The translations under genes were made by a program, and so were the position numbers. This document shows positions 38,434 to 46,360 of a stretch of 64,000 nt of DNA, piece after piece; the stretch's first letter is position 1; each line of letters opens with the position of its first letter. Origin of the DNA: Variovorax sp. Root411 (lineage in GTDB: Bacteria > Pseudomonadota > Gammaproteobacteria > Burkholderiales > Burkholderiaceae_C); assembly GCF_001425205.1 (NCBI RefSeq), contig NZ_LMDW01000012.1, positions 273,479 to 337,478 on the forward strand, given 5' to 3'. Under the pieces are notes generated by a model. It searched no databases. It saw nothing but the letters and a program-made list of their open reading frames with translations, and was not told the DNA's origin.

Positions 38434-39600
38434 ATGTCTCCTGCCACTTCGACTGCCGACGCTCCCGCCGCCGACAGCGCGTGGCCCCGGGTCGGGCAGC
38501 GGGAGCAGGAGGGCCGCCAATGGACGGTGGCCAGCGGCTGCTGGACCACGCTGGCGATGTCGTCCAAGCCGGCCTGGCAGGCGCTGGCGAAAAACCTGGC
38601 AGCCGCCCCGCCCGCGGACGACCGCGCCTGGGACCTGCGACCCATCGAGAAGCTCGACCACATCGGCGCGCAGCTGCTGTGGGAGCACTGGCGCCACCAA
38701 TGGCCCGCCACGCTCGAGATGTCGCCGCAGCACAAGGCGGTGCTCGACCAGGTGGCGCAATACACCGTGGCAACCCCGGCCGAACCCGGGCCCTCGCTGA
38801 ACGACCGCATCCGCGCGTTCACGCACCTCGGGCCCCGCGCGATGTTCGTCATGCGCGACCTGGTCGGGCTCATCGGCCAGCTCGCGCTCGACATCGGCAA
38901 GCTGATCCGCGCGCCGCACCGCGCGCCATGGCGCGATTTTTCGGGGCACCTCTACCAGTTCGGCGCCTCGGCGCTGCACATCACGGCGCTGGTCGGGCTG
39001 CTGATCGGCGTGGTGCTGGCCTACCTGATCTCGCAGCAGCTGCGCCAATACGGCGCGGAGACTTTCGTGGTGAACATCCTCGGGCTGTCGCTGGTGCGCG
39101 AGCTCGGGCCGGTGCTGGCGGCCGTGCTGATCGCCGGGCGCTCGGGATCGGCCATCACGGCGCAGATCGGCGTGATGCGCGTGACGGAAGAGCTCGACGC
39201 GATGCGCGTGATGGGCATCCCGCACGGCTTTCGCCTCGTGATGCCGCGCGTGCTGGCGCTGGCCATCGCGATGCCGCTGATCAGCCTGTGGACCTCGATG
39301 GCCGCGCTGGCAGGCGGCATGCTGGCCGCCGAGGCAGCACTGGACATTTCGCCGGCCTACTTTCTCTCGGCGCTGCCGCGCGCGGTGCCGATCTCGAACC
39401 TCTGGCTGGCCACTGCCAAGTCGGCGGTGTTCGGCATTTTGATCGCGCTGATCGGCTGCTACTTCGGCATGAAGGTGAAGCCCAACACCGAAAGCCTCGG
39501 GCGCGGCACCACTTCGTCGGTCGTGACCTCGATCACCGCGGTGATCCTGGTCGATGCATTGTTCGCCGTGCTCTTCAAGGGCATCGGCTTCAGGGCATGA
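38434..39600 (+). CDS. MlaE family ABC permease with fused N-terminal STAS domain
   Basis: The 388-residue protein has an N-terminal region (about residues 20-115) that reads like a STAS domain: WDLRPIEKLDHIGAQLLWEHW and LEMSPQHKAVLDQVA. Five or so membrane helices of an MlaE permease follow, with LVRELGPVLAAVLIAGRSGSAITAQIGVMRVTEELDAMRVMGI. In E. coli MlaB (STAS) and MlaE are separate proteins; here they are joined. MlaE permeases move phospholipids between inner and outer membrane. It is the first gene of a five-gene operon with an ATPase, an MCE protein and a lipoprotein. Confidence 0.9.
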   Translation: MSPATSTADAPAADSAWPRVGQREQEGRQWTVASGCWTTLAMSSKPAWQALAKNLAAAPPADDRAWDLRPIEKLDHIGAQLLWEHWRHQWPATLEMSPQHKAVLDQVAQYTVATPAEPGPSLNDRIRAFTHLGPRAMFVMRDLVGLIGQLALDIGKLIRAPHRAPWRDFSGHLYQFGASALHITALVGLLIGVVLAYLISQQLRQYGAETFVVNILGLSLVRELGPVLAAVLIAGRSGSAITAQIGVMRVTEELDAMRVMGIPHGFRLVMPRVLALAIAMPLISLWTSMAALAGGMLAAEAALDISPAYFLSALPRAVPISNLWLATAKSAVFGILIALIGCYFGMKVKPNTESLGRGTTSSVVTSITAVILVDALFAVLFKGIGFRA

Positions 39601-39604
39601 CGCC

Positions 39605-40444
39605 ATGAGCATGCCCGTGCGCCCCAACACCGACACCACCGTGGTGGACATCCGCGGCCTGTGGACGGTATTCCAGACCGCCGACGGCGAGCAGGTGGTG
39701 CACCGCGACCTGCAGCTGCACATCGACCGCGGCGAGGTGCTCTCGCTGGTCGGCGGCTCGGGCACGGGCAAGACGGTGCTGCTGAGGCAGATCCTCGGGC
39801 TCGAGAAACCCACGCGCGGCCACGTCGAGGTGCTGGGCCAGGAGCCCGGCGAGCTCAGCGCCTCGGGCGCGGCCAACGTGGGCATGCTGTTCCAGCACGG
39901 CGCGCTGTTCTCGGCCTTCAGCGTGCTGGAGAACATCGCCTTTCCGCTGCGCGAGCTGAAGCTGCTGCCCGACGAGCTGATCCGCCACGCGGCGCTGGTG
40001 AAGCTGCAGATGGTGGGCCTCGGCCCGCAGCATGCGAACAAGAGCCCGGCGGACCTGTCGGGCGGCATGATCAAGCGCGTGGCGCTGGCGCGCGCGCTCA
40101 TCATGGACCCGCCGCTGCTGCTGCTCGACGAGCCCACGGCCGGCCTCGACCCCGAGGCCTCGGACAGCTTCTGCGACCTGCTGCGCGGCCTGCACCGCGA
40201 GCTGGGCCTCACGGTGGTGATGGTCACGCACGACCTGGACACGTTGTTCGACCTGAGCACCCGCATCGCGGTGCTGGCCGACCAGAAGGTGATCGTCACC
40301 GGCGCGGCGCGCGAGGTCATTGCGTATCCGCATCCCTTCATCCACGAATACTTTCTCGGCGGGCGCGGCCAGCGCGCCCTGGAGGCGCTGCACGACAAGC
40401 CCGCCGACGCACCATCGCAGCCCGCCAGCGCGGGCGAACGCTGA
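39605..40444 (+). CDS. MlaF-like ABC ATPase
   Basis: The 279-residue ATPase carries Walker A (GGSGTGKT near residue 49), signature LSGGMIKRVALARAL, Walker B LLLLDEPTAGLDPEAS and THDLDTLFDLSTRIAVL. The LSGGM form of the signature and the FPLRELKLLP segment are typical of MlaF. It powers the permease encoded four bases upstream. The C-terminal tail of about 20 residues is Ala/Pro-rich and probably disordered. Confidence 0.92.
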   Translation: MSMPVRPNTDTTVVDIRGLWTVFQTADGEQVVHRDLQLHIDRGEVLSLVGGSGTGKTVLLRQILGLEKPTRGHVEVLGQEPGELSASGAANVGMLFQHGALFSAFSVLENIAFPLRELKLLPDELIRHAALVKLQMVGLGPQHANKSPADLSGGMIKRVALARALIMDPPLLLLDEPTAGLDPEASDSFCDLLRGLHRELGLTVVMVTHDLDTLFDLSTRIAVLADQKVIVTGAAREVIAYPHPFIHEYFLGGRGQRALEALHDKPADAPSQPASAGER

Positions 40445-40458
40445 AAGGCAGACACACC

Positions 40459-41418
40459 ATGGAAAACAAGGCCCACGCCCTCGCCGCCGGCGCCTTCGTG
40501 CTCGGCCTGATCGCCGCGCTCGTCGCGCTGGTGATCTGGTTCACGCGCGACAACACCGTGCGCAACATCTACGAGCTCTCCACGCGCGACGCCGTCAGCG
40601 GCCTGCAGCCGCAGGCGACGGTGCGCTACCGCGGCATCGCCGTGGGCAAGGTGGCGTCGATCGACTTCGATCCGAAGGTCAAGGGCAATGTGCGCGTGCG
40701 CATCACCGTCGACGAGCGCGTGCCGCTCACCACCTCCAGCTTTGCCACGCTGAGCTACCAGGGCGTGACCGGCCTGGCCTTCATCGCGCTGGACGACAAG
40801 GGCGAATCGAACGTGGCGCTGAAGCCGGACGACGACAACCCGCCGCGCATTCCGCTCAAGCCTTCGATACTGGCGCAGCTGCAGGACCGGGGCGAAGCCA
40901 TCATCAACCAGGTCGAGGAAGTGACGAAGCGCGCCAACACGCTGCTGAGCGACCCCAACCAGAAGCGCGCGGCCGACGCGCTGGAGAACATCGCGGCCGC
41001 CTCGGCCAGCGCCAACACGCTGCTCAAGACGCTGGACAACACCGTGAAGACCGGCCTGAACCCTGCGCTGACCAAGCTGCCGGACACGATGGCTTCGGTG
41101 AAGAAAGCGGCCGGCGACGTCTCGCGCGTGGCCAACAATTTCAACACCACCGTGGGCCGGCTGAACGCACCCGAAGGCCCCGTCGAACGGCTGAGCGAAG
41201 GCACCAAGGCGCTGGCGCAGGCGGTCGATTCGTTCAACGCGGCCACGCTGCCGCGCGTGAACCGCGTGGCCGACGACACCTCGCACGCCGTGCGCCGGCT
41301 GGGCCGCGCGGCGGACAGCATCAACGACAACCCGCAATCGCTGCTGTTCGGCAGCGGCGGCACGGCCGCGGGTCCGGGCGAACCGGGTTTCAGCGCGCCG
41401 GCCGCGACGCGGCCCTGA
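40459..41418 (+). CDS. MCE-domain (MlaD-like) membrane-anchored protein
   Basis: The 319-residue protein has a single N-terminal transmembrane helix (about residues 8-28) and one MCE domain (YELSTRDAVSGLQPQATVRYRGIAVGKV, LTTSSFATLSYQGVTGLAFIAL). A long helical C-terminal part rich in Ala, Asn and Val follows. MCE proteins form periplasmic rings or tubes that carry lipids between membranes. The helical extension makes it longer than E. coli MlaD (about 180 residues) and more like the mycobacterial or plant-TGD2 type. Confidence 0.9.
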   Translation: MENKAHALAAGAFVLGLIAALVALVIWFTRDNTVRNIYELSTRDAVSGLQPQATVRYRGIAVGKVASIDFDPKVKGNVRVRITVDERVPLTTSSFATLSYQGVTGLAFIALDDKGESNVALKPDDDNPPRIPLKPSILAQLQDRGEAIINQVEEVTKRANTLLSDPNQKRAADALENIAAASASANTLLKTLDNTVKTGLNPALTKLPDTMASVKKAAGDVSRVANNFNTTVGRLNAPEGPVERLSEGTKALAQAVDSFNAATLPRVNRVADDTSHAVRRLGRAADSINDNPQSLLFGSGGTAAGPGEPGFSAPAATRP

Positions 41419-41438
41419 TTGAGGGAGGACCATCGACC

Positions 41439-42116
41439 ATGAACGCCATTCGCTCCTTGATGAATACGTCCACCGCCGCCCTCGGCTGCCTGCTGCTGGC
41501 CGCCGGCTGCGGCGCGCTGCCCGACAAGCCCGCGCGCGCCACGCTCTACGACTTCGGCCCCGGTCTGGCGGCGCCCGCCGCGGCCGCGCCTTCCCCAGCC
41601 CCTCTTCCCACGCTGGCGCTGGCCGAGTTCGACAGCAACACGCGCCTGGAGGGCACGCAGATCCTCTATCGGCTGGGCTACGCCGACGCCAACGAGCTGC
41701 GTCCCTATGGCCAGTCGCGCTGGAGCCTGCCGCCCGCGCAACTGCTGCGCCAGCGGCTGAGCGACACGCTGGCCGAACGCCGCACCGTGCTCGGCCCGGA
41801 AGAAAGCGCCACCATCTCGCGCGGCAAGGGCGAGGTGCCCGACACACTGCGCATCTCGCTCGACGAATTCAGCCAGTACTTCGACTCGGCGAGCGCCAGC
41901 GTGGGCCTGGTGCGCCTGCGCGCCACGCTGGTCCGCAGCACGGCCGGCGGCGACCGCGTGCTGGGCCAGCGCACGTTCACCGTGCGCCGCCCAGCCCCGA
42001 GCGCCAACGCGACCGGCGGCGTGAAGGCGCTGATCTCGGCCAGCGATGCCGCGGTGGCCGAGGTGGTGCAGTGGGTAGGGCAGCTGCAGCAGCAATCGCC
42101 GCAGGCGCCCCGGTAG
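41439..42116 (+). CDS. ABC-type transport auxiliary lipoprotein (PqiC/DUF330-like)
   Basis: The 225-residue protein starts with a lipoprotein signal (LLLAAGCGALP; acylated Cys near residue 24). Its mature domain matches the auxiliary lipoprotein family that includes PqiC: LYDFGP, ILYRLGYADANELRPYGQSRWSLPPAQLLRQRL. Such lipoproteins sit in the outer membrane and receive the MCE tube. Its presence, with no MlaC-like soluble shuttle in the operon, suggests direct contact between MCE protein and outer membrane. Confidence 0.88.
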   Translation: MNAIRSLMNTSTAALGCLLLAAGCGALPDKPARATLYDFGPGLAAPAAAAPSPAPLPTLALAEFDSNTRLEGTQILYRLGYADANELRPYGQSRWSLPPAQLLRQRLSDTLAERRTVLGPEESATISRGKGEVPDTLRISLDEFSQYFDSASASVGLVRLRATLVRSTAGGDRVLGQRTFTVRRPAPSANATGGVKALISASDAAVAEVVQWVGQLQQQSPQAPR

Positions 42117-42146
42117 TCACAACCTGATGGACGGAGGATCGATCCC

Positions 42147-42368
42147 ATGAACGCAACACGCATCGTCGGCATTCTGTTGATCGTGGCCGGCATTGCCGCG
42201 CTGGGCCTCGGCAGCTTCAGCTTCACCAAGGAAACCCACCAGGCCAAGCTGGGCCCGCTGGAGTTCTCGATGAAGGAGAAGCAGACCGTCAACTTCCCGG
42301 CCTGGGCCGGCGTGGCCGCCGTCGTGGTGGGCGGCGCGATGGTGCTGCTGGGCGGCAGGAAGGGCTGA
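42147..42368 (+). CDS. Small two-helix inner-membrane protein
   Basis: The 73-residue product has two hydrophobic helices (about residues 5-27 and 50-68) linked by a short charged stretch containing SFTKETHQAKLGPLEFSMKEK. I recognise it only as a DUF3185-like or related small membrane protein. It begins 30 bases after the lipoprotein gene, has a GGAGG-like sequence upstream and is probably the last gene of the lipid-transport operon. It ends four bases before the convergent IclR gene. Confidence 0.7.
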   Translation: MNATRIVGILLIVAGIAALGLGSFSFTKETHQAKLGPLEFSMKEKQTVNFPAWAGVAAVVVGGAMVLLGGRKG

Positions 42369-42372
42369 GCCT

Positions 42373-43218
42373 TCAGCCCTGGGCGGCCGGCGCGGGGGTG
42401 GCGCCCAGCCGCTGCGACACCGTGCCGGCGCAAGCCTTGAGCGCCCGGGAAATCTCTCCGTCCCATGCGGTATCGAAGATGCCCGCCGGGCCGATGGCGG
42501 TCAGGGCCAGCACGATGGCGCCGGTGTGGTCGAAGACGGGCGCGGCCATGGCGCTCACGCCCTGGATGACCTCACCGTCGGAGCGGCTGATGCCGTGCGT
42601 GCGCACTTCCTGCAGCTGGCGCTCGAAATCGCTCCACGAGGGCAGCGGCTGCACCGGCGGCATGCCGGCGGGCGGGTTCGGCTCTGCTCCCTTGCGCTGA
42701 CCCCGGCGCTGGCGCTCTTCCTCGAGCAGCTGGCGCACCGCGTCGGCATCGAGGTAGGCGGCGAACACGCGGCCCGAAGCCGTGTTGGTCAGCGAGAACA
42801 CCGTGCCGTGCCGCATGTTCACGTGCACCGGCGACGGCGACTCGGCCGTGCGCACGATGGTCGCGCCGCGCGCGCCCCACACGGCCAGCGCCACGGTATG
42901 GCCGGTCTGCTGGGCCAGCTGGCCGATCAGCGGGGTGGCGATGTGCACCGGGTCGGCCTGCTGCAGGCTGATGAGCCCCAGTTGCAAGGCGAGCGGGCCA
43001 AGCAGATAGTGGCCGCTGGCGCGGTCCTGCTCGATCAGCCCCAGGCGCCCGAAGCTGACCATGTACGGATGCGCCTTGGCGGCCGTCATGTCGGCCTCGC
43101 GCGCCAGGTCCTTCAGCGCCATGGGGCGGCCGTGGTGCACCAGCGCGCGCAGCAGCTGGCCGCCGACTTCGATGCTCTGGATGCCGCGCTGGGCGCGGTC
43201 GGTGTCACTGGCTGCCAT
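42373..43218 (-). CDS. IclR family regulator of the homogentisate cluster
   Basis: The 281-residue protein has an N-terminal winged helix (GGQLLRALVHHGRPMALKDLAREADMTAAKAHPYM) and a C-terminal IclR effector domain (VNMRHGTVFSLTNTASGRVFAAYL, GISRSDGEVIQGVSAMAAPVFDHTGAIV). It is divergent from the metallo-beta-lactamase-fold gene that opens the homogentisate cluster and is its likely controller. Homogentisate-pathway genes are controlled by IclR-type HmgR in pseudomonads. A charged insertion rich in Arg, Gln and Glu (EEERQRRGQRKGAE) interrupts the effector domain. Confidence 0.9.
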   Translation of the reverse strand: MAASDTDRAQRGIQSIEVGGQLLRALVHHGRPMALKDLAREADMTAAKAHPYMVSFGRLGLIEQDRASGHYLLGPLALQLGLISLQQADPVHIATPLIGQLAQQTGHTVALAVWGARGATIVRTAESPSPVHVNMRHGTVFSLTNTASGRVFAAYLDADAVRQLLEEERQRRGQRKGAEPNPPAGMPPVQPLPSWSDFERQLQEVRTHGISRSDGEVIQGVSAMAAPVFDHTGAIVLALTAIGPAGIFDTAWDGEISRALKACAGTVSQRLGATPAPAAQG

Positions 43219-43260
43219 GGCCGGCCTCGCCTTCTGGTCGTTCGTTCATGAAGAAGGGAT

Positions 43261-43289
43261 TAGACATTAACTGATCCGGGGTTTACACT
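43261..43289 (+). promoter_or_regulatory. Sigma-70 type promoter of the homogentisate cluster
   Basis: TAGACA at 43261-43266 (five of six bases match TTGACA) and TACACT at 43284-43289 (four of six match TATAAT) are spaced by exactly 17 bases. They lie in the 143-base divergent gap, about 75 bases before the start at 43362. GTTAAC-containing sequences around 43300 could be part of a regulator site. Confidence 0.5.
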
Positions 43290-43361
43290 GCGGAAATTCG
43301 TTAACCGCGAACTCATTTGCCTTAAACAAATCAAAGACCCACCCACCGACGGAGACACCCG

Positions 43362-44321
43362 ATGAGCCAAGCCAAGAAATTCGCCAGCCAGGCCGACCTG
43401 GAAGAGAAGAAGATCACCTTCAGCCAGATCTCGGAACATGCCTGGGCCTACACCGCCGAGGGCGACCCGAACACCGGCATCGTGATCGGCGACGACTGCG
43501 TGCTGGTGGCCGACACGCAGGCCACGCCCGCCATGGCCGCCGACGTGGTACGCCGCATCCGCGAGGTGACCGACAAGCCCATCAAATACGTGGTGCTCAC
43601 GCACTATCACGCGGTGCGCGTGCTGGGCGCGGCCGGCTACGGTGCCGAGCACATCCTGGCCAGCCAGGACACGCGCGACCTGATCGTGGAGCGCGGCGAG
43701 GAAGACAAGGCCAGCGAAATCGGCCGCTTCCCGCGCCTGTTCCAGAACGTCGAGACGGTGCCGCCGGGCCTGACCTGGCCCACCATGACCTTCACCGGCA
43801 AGATGACGCTGTGGCTCGGCAAGCTCGAGGTGCAGCTGATCCAGCTGGGCCGCGGCCATACCAAGGGCGATACCGTCGTCTGGCTGCCGCAGGAACGCAC
43901 GCTGCTGTCGGGCGACCTGGTCGAGTTCGGTGCCACCCCGTACGCGGGCGATGCCTATTTCAAGGACTGGCCGCAGACGCTGGACAACATCGCCGCGCTG
44001 AAACCCGCCGCGCTGGTGCCGGGCCGCGGCGCCGCGCTCACCACGCCGGCCGAAGTGGCCGAAGGCCTGACGGGCACGCGCAACTTCATCTCCGACGTGT
44101 ACGCCAGCGTGCAGGAAGGCGTGAAGGCCGGGCGCGACCTGAACACGGTCTACAAGGACACGTACGCCAAGCTCAAGCCCAAGTACAGCCAGTGGGTGAT
44201 CTTCGACCACTGCATGCCGTTCGACGTGAGCCGGGCGTACGACGAGGCCTCGGGCCATGCGGACCCGCGCGTGTGGACGGCGCAGCGCGACATCGACATG
44301 TGGAAGGCCCTGGAAGGCTGA
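43362..44321 (+). CDS. Metallo-beta-lactamase-fold protein with degenerate metal site
   Basis: The 319-residue protein follows the MBL fold (GIVIGDDCVLVADTQATPAMA, KYVVLTHYHAVRVLGA, IQLGRGHTKGDTVVW, LLSGDLVEF). The usual HxHxDH metal motif reads His81-Tyr-His83-Ala-Val-Arg86 here, losing the Asp and third His. The last loop is PGRG in place of PGHG. One metal site at most can be complete. Its role next to the homogentisate genes is unknown; hydrolysis of a lactone or thioester intermediate is a guess. GGAG lies near 43350. It is the first gene of the cluster and is followed by a GC-rich repeat. Confidence 0.85.
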   Translation: MSQAKKFASQADLEEKKITFSQISEHAWAYTAEGDPNTGIVIGDDCVLVADTQATPAMAADVVRRIREVTDKPIKYVVLTHYHAVRVLGAAGYGAEHILASQDTRDLIVERGEEDKASEIGRFPRLFQNVETVPPGLTWPTMTFTGKMTLWLGKLEVQLIQLGRGHTKGDTVVWLPQERTLLSGDLVEFGATPYAGDAYFKDWPQTLDNIAALKPAALVPGRGAALTTPAEVAEGLTGTRNFISDVYASVQEGVKAGRDLNTVYKDTYAKLKPKYSQWVIFDHCMPFDVSRAYDEASGHADPRVWTAQRDIDMWKALEG

Positions 44322-44326
44322 TCGGT

Positions 44327-44444
44327 CTTGCTCCCTCCCCTTCCGGGGGAGGGCTGGGGTGGGGGCTGACGGCGTTGAACCCCGCGCTGCATTGAAGGCC
44401 GCTTGCCCCCATCCCCGCCTTCCCCCGGAAGGGGAAGGAGCAAG
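44327..44444. repeat. GC-rich inverted-repeat element, copy 2
   Basis: The arms at 44327-44365 and 44406-44444 are 39-bp inverted copies with four mismatches. The sequence family is the same as at 21131-21243. It starts six bases after the stop of the MBL-fold gene and ends about 28 bases before the hydroxylase start, so it sits inside an otherwise compact cluster. Confidence 0.8.
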
Positions 44445-44471
44445 ACAGAAGACAAGACACGGAGACAACAC

Positions 44472-46109
44472 GTGATCGACTATCAGAGCCTGCACTTCGA
44501 CTACAAGCGCCACGCCGACCAGGACGCGGTCGCGCCCGCACGCCACCCGGTGGTGATCGTCGGCGCCGGCCCGGTCGGGCTGACGCTCGCCATCGACCTC
44601 GCGCTGCGGCAGGTGCCCGTGGTGCTGCTGGACAACGACAACACCCTGTCCAGCGGCTCGCGCGCCATCTGCTTCGCCAAGCGCACGCTGGAAGTCTTCG
44701 ACCGCCTCGGCTGCGGCGACCGCATGGTCGACAAGGGCGTGTCGTGGAACGTCGGCAAGGTGTTCTTCCACGACGAGCAGGTCTACCGCTTCGACCTGCT
44801 GCCCGAGCTCGGCCACGAGCGCCCGGCCTTCATCAACCTGCAGCAGTACTACGTCGAGGGCTACCTCGTCGAGCGCGCGGCCACGCTGCCGCTGATCGAC
44901 CTGCGCTGGAACAACAAGGTCACCGGCATCGAGCAGCGCGGCGACGGTGCAGTGCTGACTGTTGAAACGCCCGAGGGCGACTACCAACTGCAGGCCGGCT
45001 ACGTCGCCGCCTGCGACGGCTCGCGCTCCAACCTGCGCCAGTTGCTGGGGCAGGAGACCAAGGGCCGCACCTTCCGCGACCGCTTCCTGATCGCCGACAT
45101 CACGATGGATGCGCACCTGCCCACCGAGCGCCGCTTCTGGTTCGACCCCTCGTTCCATCCCGGCCAGAGCGTGCTGCTGCACAAGCAGGCCGACGGCATG
45201 TGGCGCATCGACTTCCAGCTCGGCTGGGACGCCGACCCGGTGGAAGAACGCAAGCCCGAGAACATCACCCCGCGCGTGCGCGCGCTGCTCGACAGCATCG
45301 GCTTTTCGGGCGTGCAGTTCCGCATCGGCTGGGCCAGCGTCTACACCTTCGCCTGCCAGCGCATGGAGCGCTTTCGCCATGGCCGCGTGCTGTTCGCGGG
45401 CGACTCGGCGCACGGCGTGTCGCCCTTCGGCGCGCGCGGCGCCAACTCGGGCGTGCAGGATGCGGACAACCTTGGCTGGAAGCTCGCGGCCGTGGTGCAG
45501 GGCCAGGCGCCCGATGCGCTGCTCGACAGCTACGCCGGCGAGCGCGAGTTCGCCGCGGACGAAAATATCCGCAACTCCACCCGCGCCACCGACTTCATCA
45601 CGCCCAAGAGCGAGGTGAGCCGCCTCTTCCGCGACGCGGTGCTGGAGCTGACGAAGCGCCACGCTTTTGCACGCACGCTGGTCAACAGCGGGCGGCTGTC
45701 GGTGGCCACGGTGCTGCGCGATTCGCCCTTGAACACGGCCGATGCCGACGCCTTCTCGGGCGCGATGGTGCCGGGCGCCGCAGCGGCCGATGCGCCCGTG
45801 GTGCATCCGGGCGGCCGCACCGGCTGGCTGCTGCGCGAATGCCATGTCGCGCAATTCACCGCGCTGGTTTTCGGCGAGGGCGAGGCGGCCGAACGCAGCC
45901 TGGGCGAGCTGAAGGCCAGCGACCTGCCGCTGCACATCGTGCGCGTCGAAGGCGGCGGCACCGACACCGAACTCGCCACGCAGCGCTACGACGCGCAACC
46001 CGGCACCGTCTACCTGCTGCGGCCGGACCAGCACGTGTGCGCGCGCTGGCGTCAGCCCACGACGGCGAACATCCGTGCGGCCATCGACCGCGCACTGGCA
46101 AAGGCATGA
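44472..46109 (+). CDS. FAD-dependent aromatic hydroxylase (MhpA/PheA-TfdB class)
   Basis: The 545-residue flavoprotein monooxygenase has the N-terminal FAD motif VVIVGAGPVGLTLAIDLALR near residue 27, the DG segment AACDGSRSNLRQLLG, and the second FAD motif GRVLFAGDSAHGVSPFGARGANSGVQDADNL. A thioredoxin-like C-terminal domain follows. This class hydroxylates phenolic rings using NAD(P)H and oxygen. Upstream of hmgA, 3-hydroxyphenylacetate 6-hydroxylation to homogentisate is a sensible proposal, although 3-(3-hydroxyphenyl)propionate-type substrates are equally close by sequence. The GTG at 44472 is preceded by GGAG at 44461-44464. Confidence 0.85.
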   Translation: MIDYQSLHFDYKRHADQDAVAPARHPVVIVGAGPVGLTLAIDLALRQVPVVLLDNDNTLSSGSRAICFAKRTLEVFDRLGCGDRMVDKGVSWNVGKVFFHDEQVYRFDLLPELGHERPAFINLQQYYVEGYLVERAATLPLIDLRWNNKVTGIEQRGDGAVLTVETPEGDYQLQAGYVAACDGSRSNLRQLLGQETKGRTFRDRFLIADITMDAHLPTERRFWFDPSFHPGQSVLLHKQADGMWRIDFQLGWDADPVEERKPENITPRVRALLDSIGFSGVQFRIGWASVYTFACQRMERFRHGRVLFAGDSAHGVSPFGARGANSGVQDADNLGWKLAAVVQGQAPDALLDSYAGEREFAADENIRNSTRATDFITPKSEVSRLFRDAVLELTKRHAFARTLVNSGRLSVATVLRDSPLNTADADAFSGAMVPGAAAADAPVVHPGGRTGWLLRECHVAQFTALVFGEGEAAERSLGELKASDLPLHIVRVEGGGTDTELATQRYDAQPGTVYLLRPDQHVCARWRQPTTANIRAAIDRALAKA

Positions 46110-46117
46110 GGAACGCC

Positions 46118-46300
46118 ATGACACTGATCACCACGCCCAACCTCGAAGCCCCCGACGACTTCTACGAAGCGCTCATCGAGGCGCACCAGGGGCTGTCGAC
46201 CGAAGAGAGCCACGCCTTCAACGCGCGCCTCGTGCTCGTGCTGGCCAACCACATCGGCTCGCTGGCCGTGCTTCGCGAGGCCTTCGCGGCGGCGAAATAG
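46118..46300 (+). CDS. DUF2783 small protein
   Basis: This 60-residue protein (APDDFYEALIEAHQGLSTEESHAFNARLVLVLANHIG) matches the DUF2783 family, found next to aromatic hydroxylases in betaproteobacteria. Its function is unknown. AGGA lies five bases before ATG 46118; ATG 46106, overlapping the hydroxylase stop, would add four residues. Tight linkage suggests a helper of the hydroxylase. Confidence 0.82.
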   Translation: MTLITTPNLEAPDDFYEALIEAHQGLSTEESHAFNARLVLVLANHIGSLAVLREAFAAAK

Positions 46301-46360
46301 GAGCACAGGAATGCGGACAGCCGGTCCGAACTCCTTCTCATTGAACCCTAGGACTACATC

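Noticed and set aside
38380..41847. A very long open frame (1,155 codons) on the minus strand opposite the lipid-transport operon
   Set aside because: Its product is Arg/His/Gly-rich low-complexity sequence with no family features, while the plus strand holds five recognisable co-linear genes. It is a by-product of high GC at third codon positions.
43260..46124. A 954-codon minus-strand frame over the MBL-fold and hydroxylase genes
   Set aside because: It has no recognisable domains and runs straight through a GC-rich repeat; both plus-strand genes are well supported.
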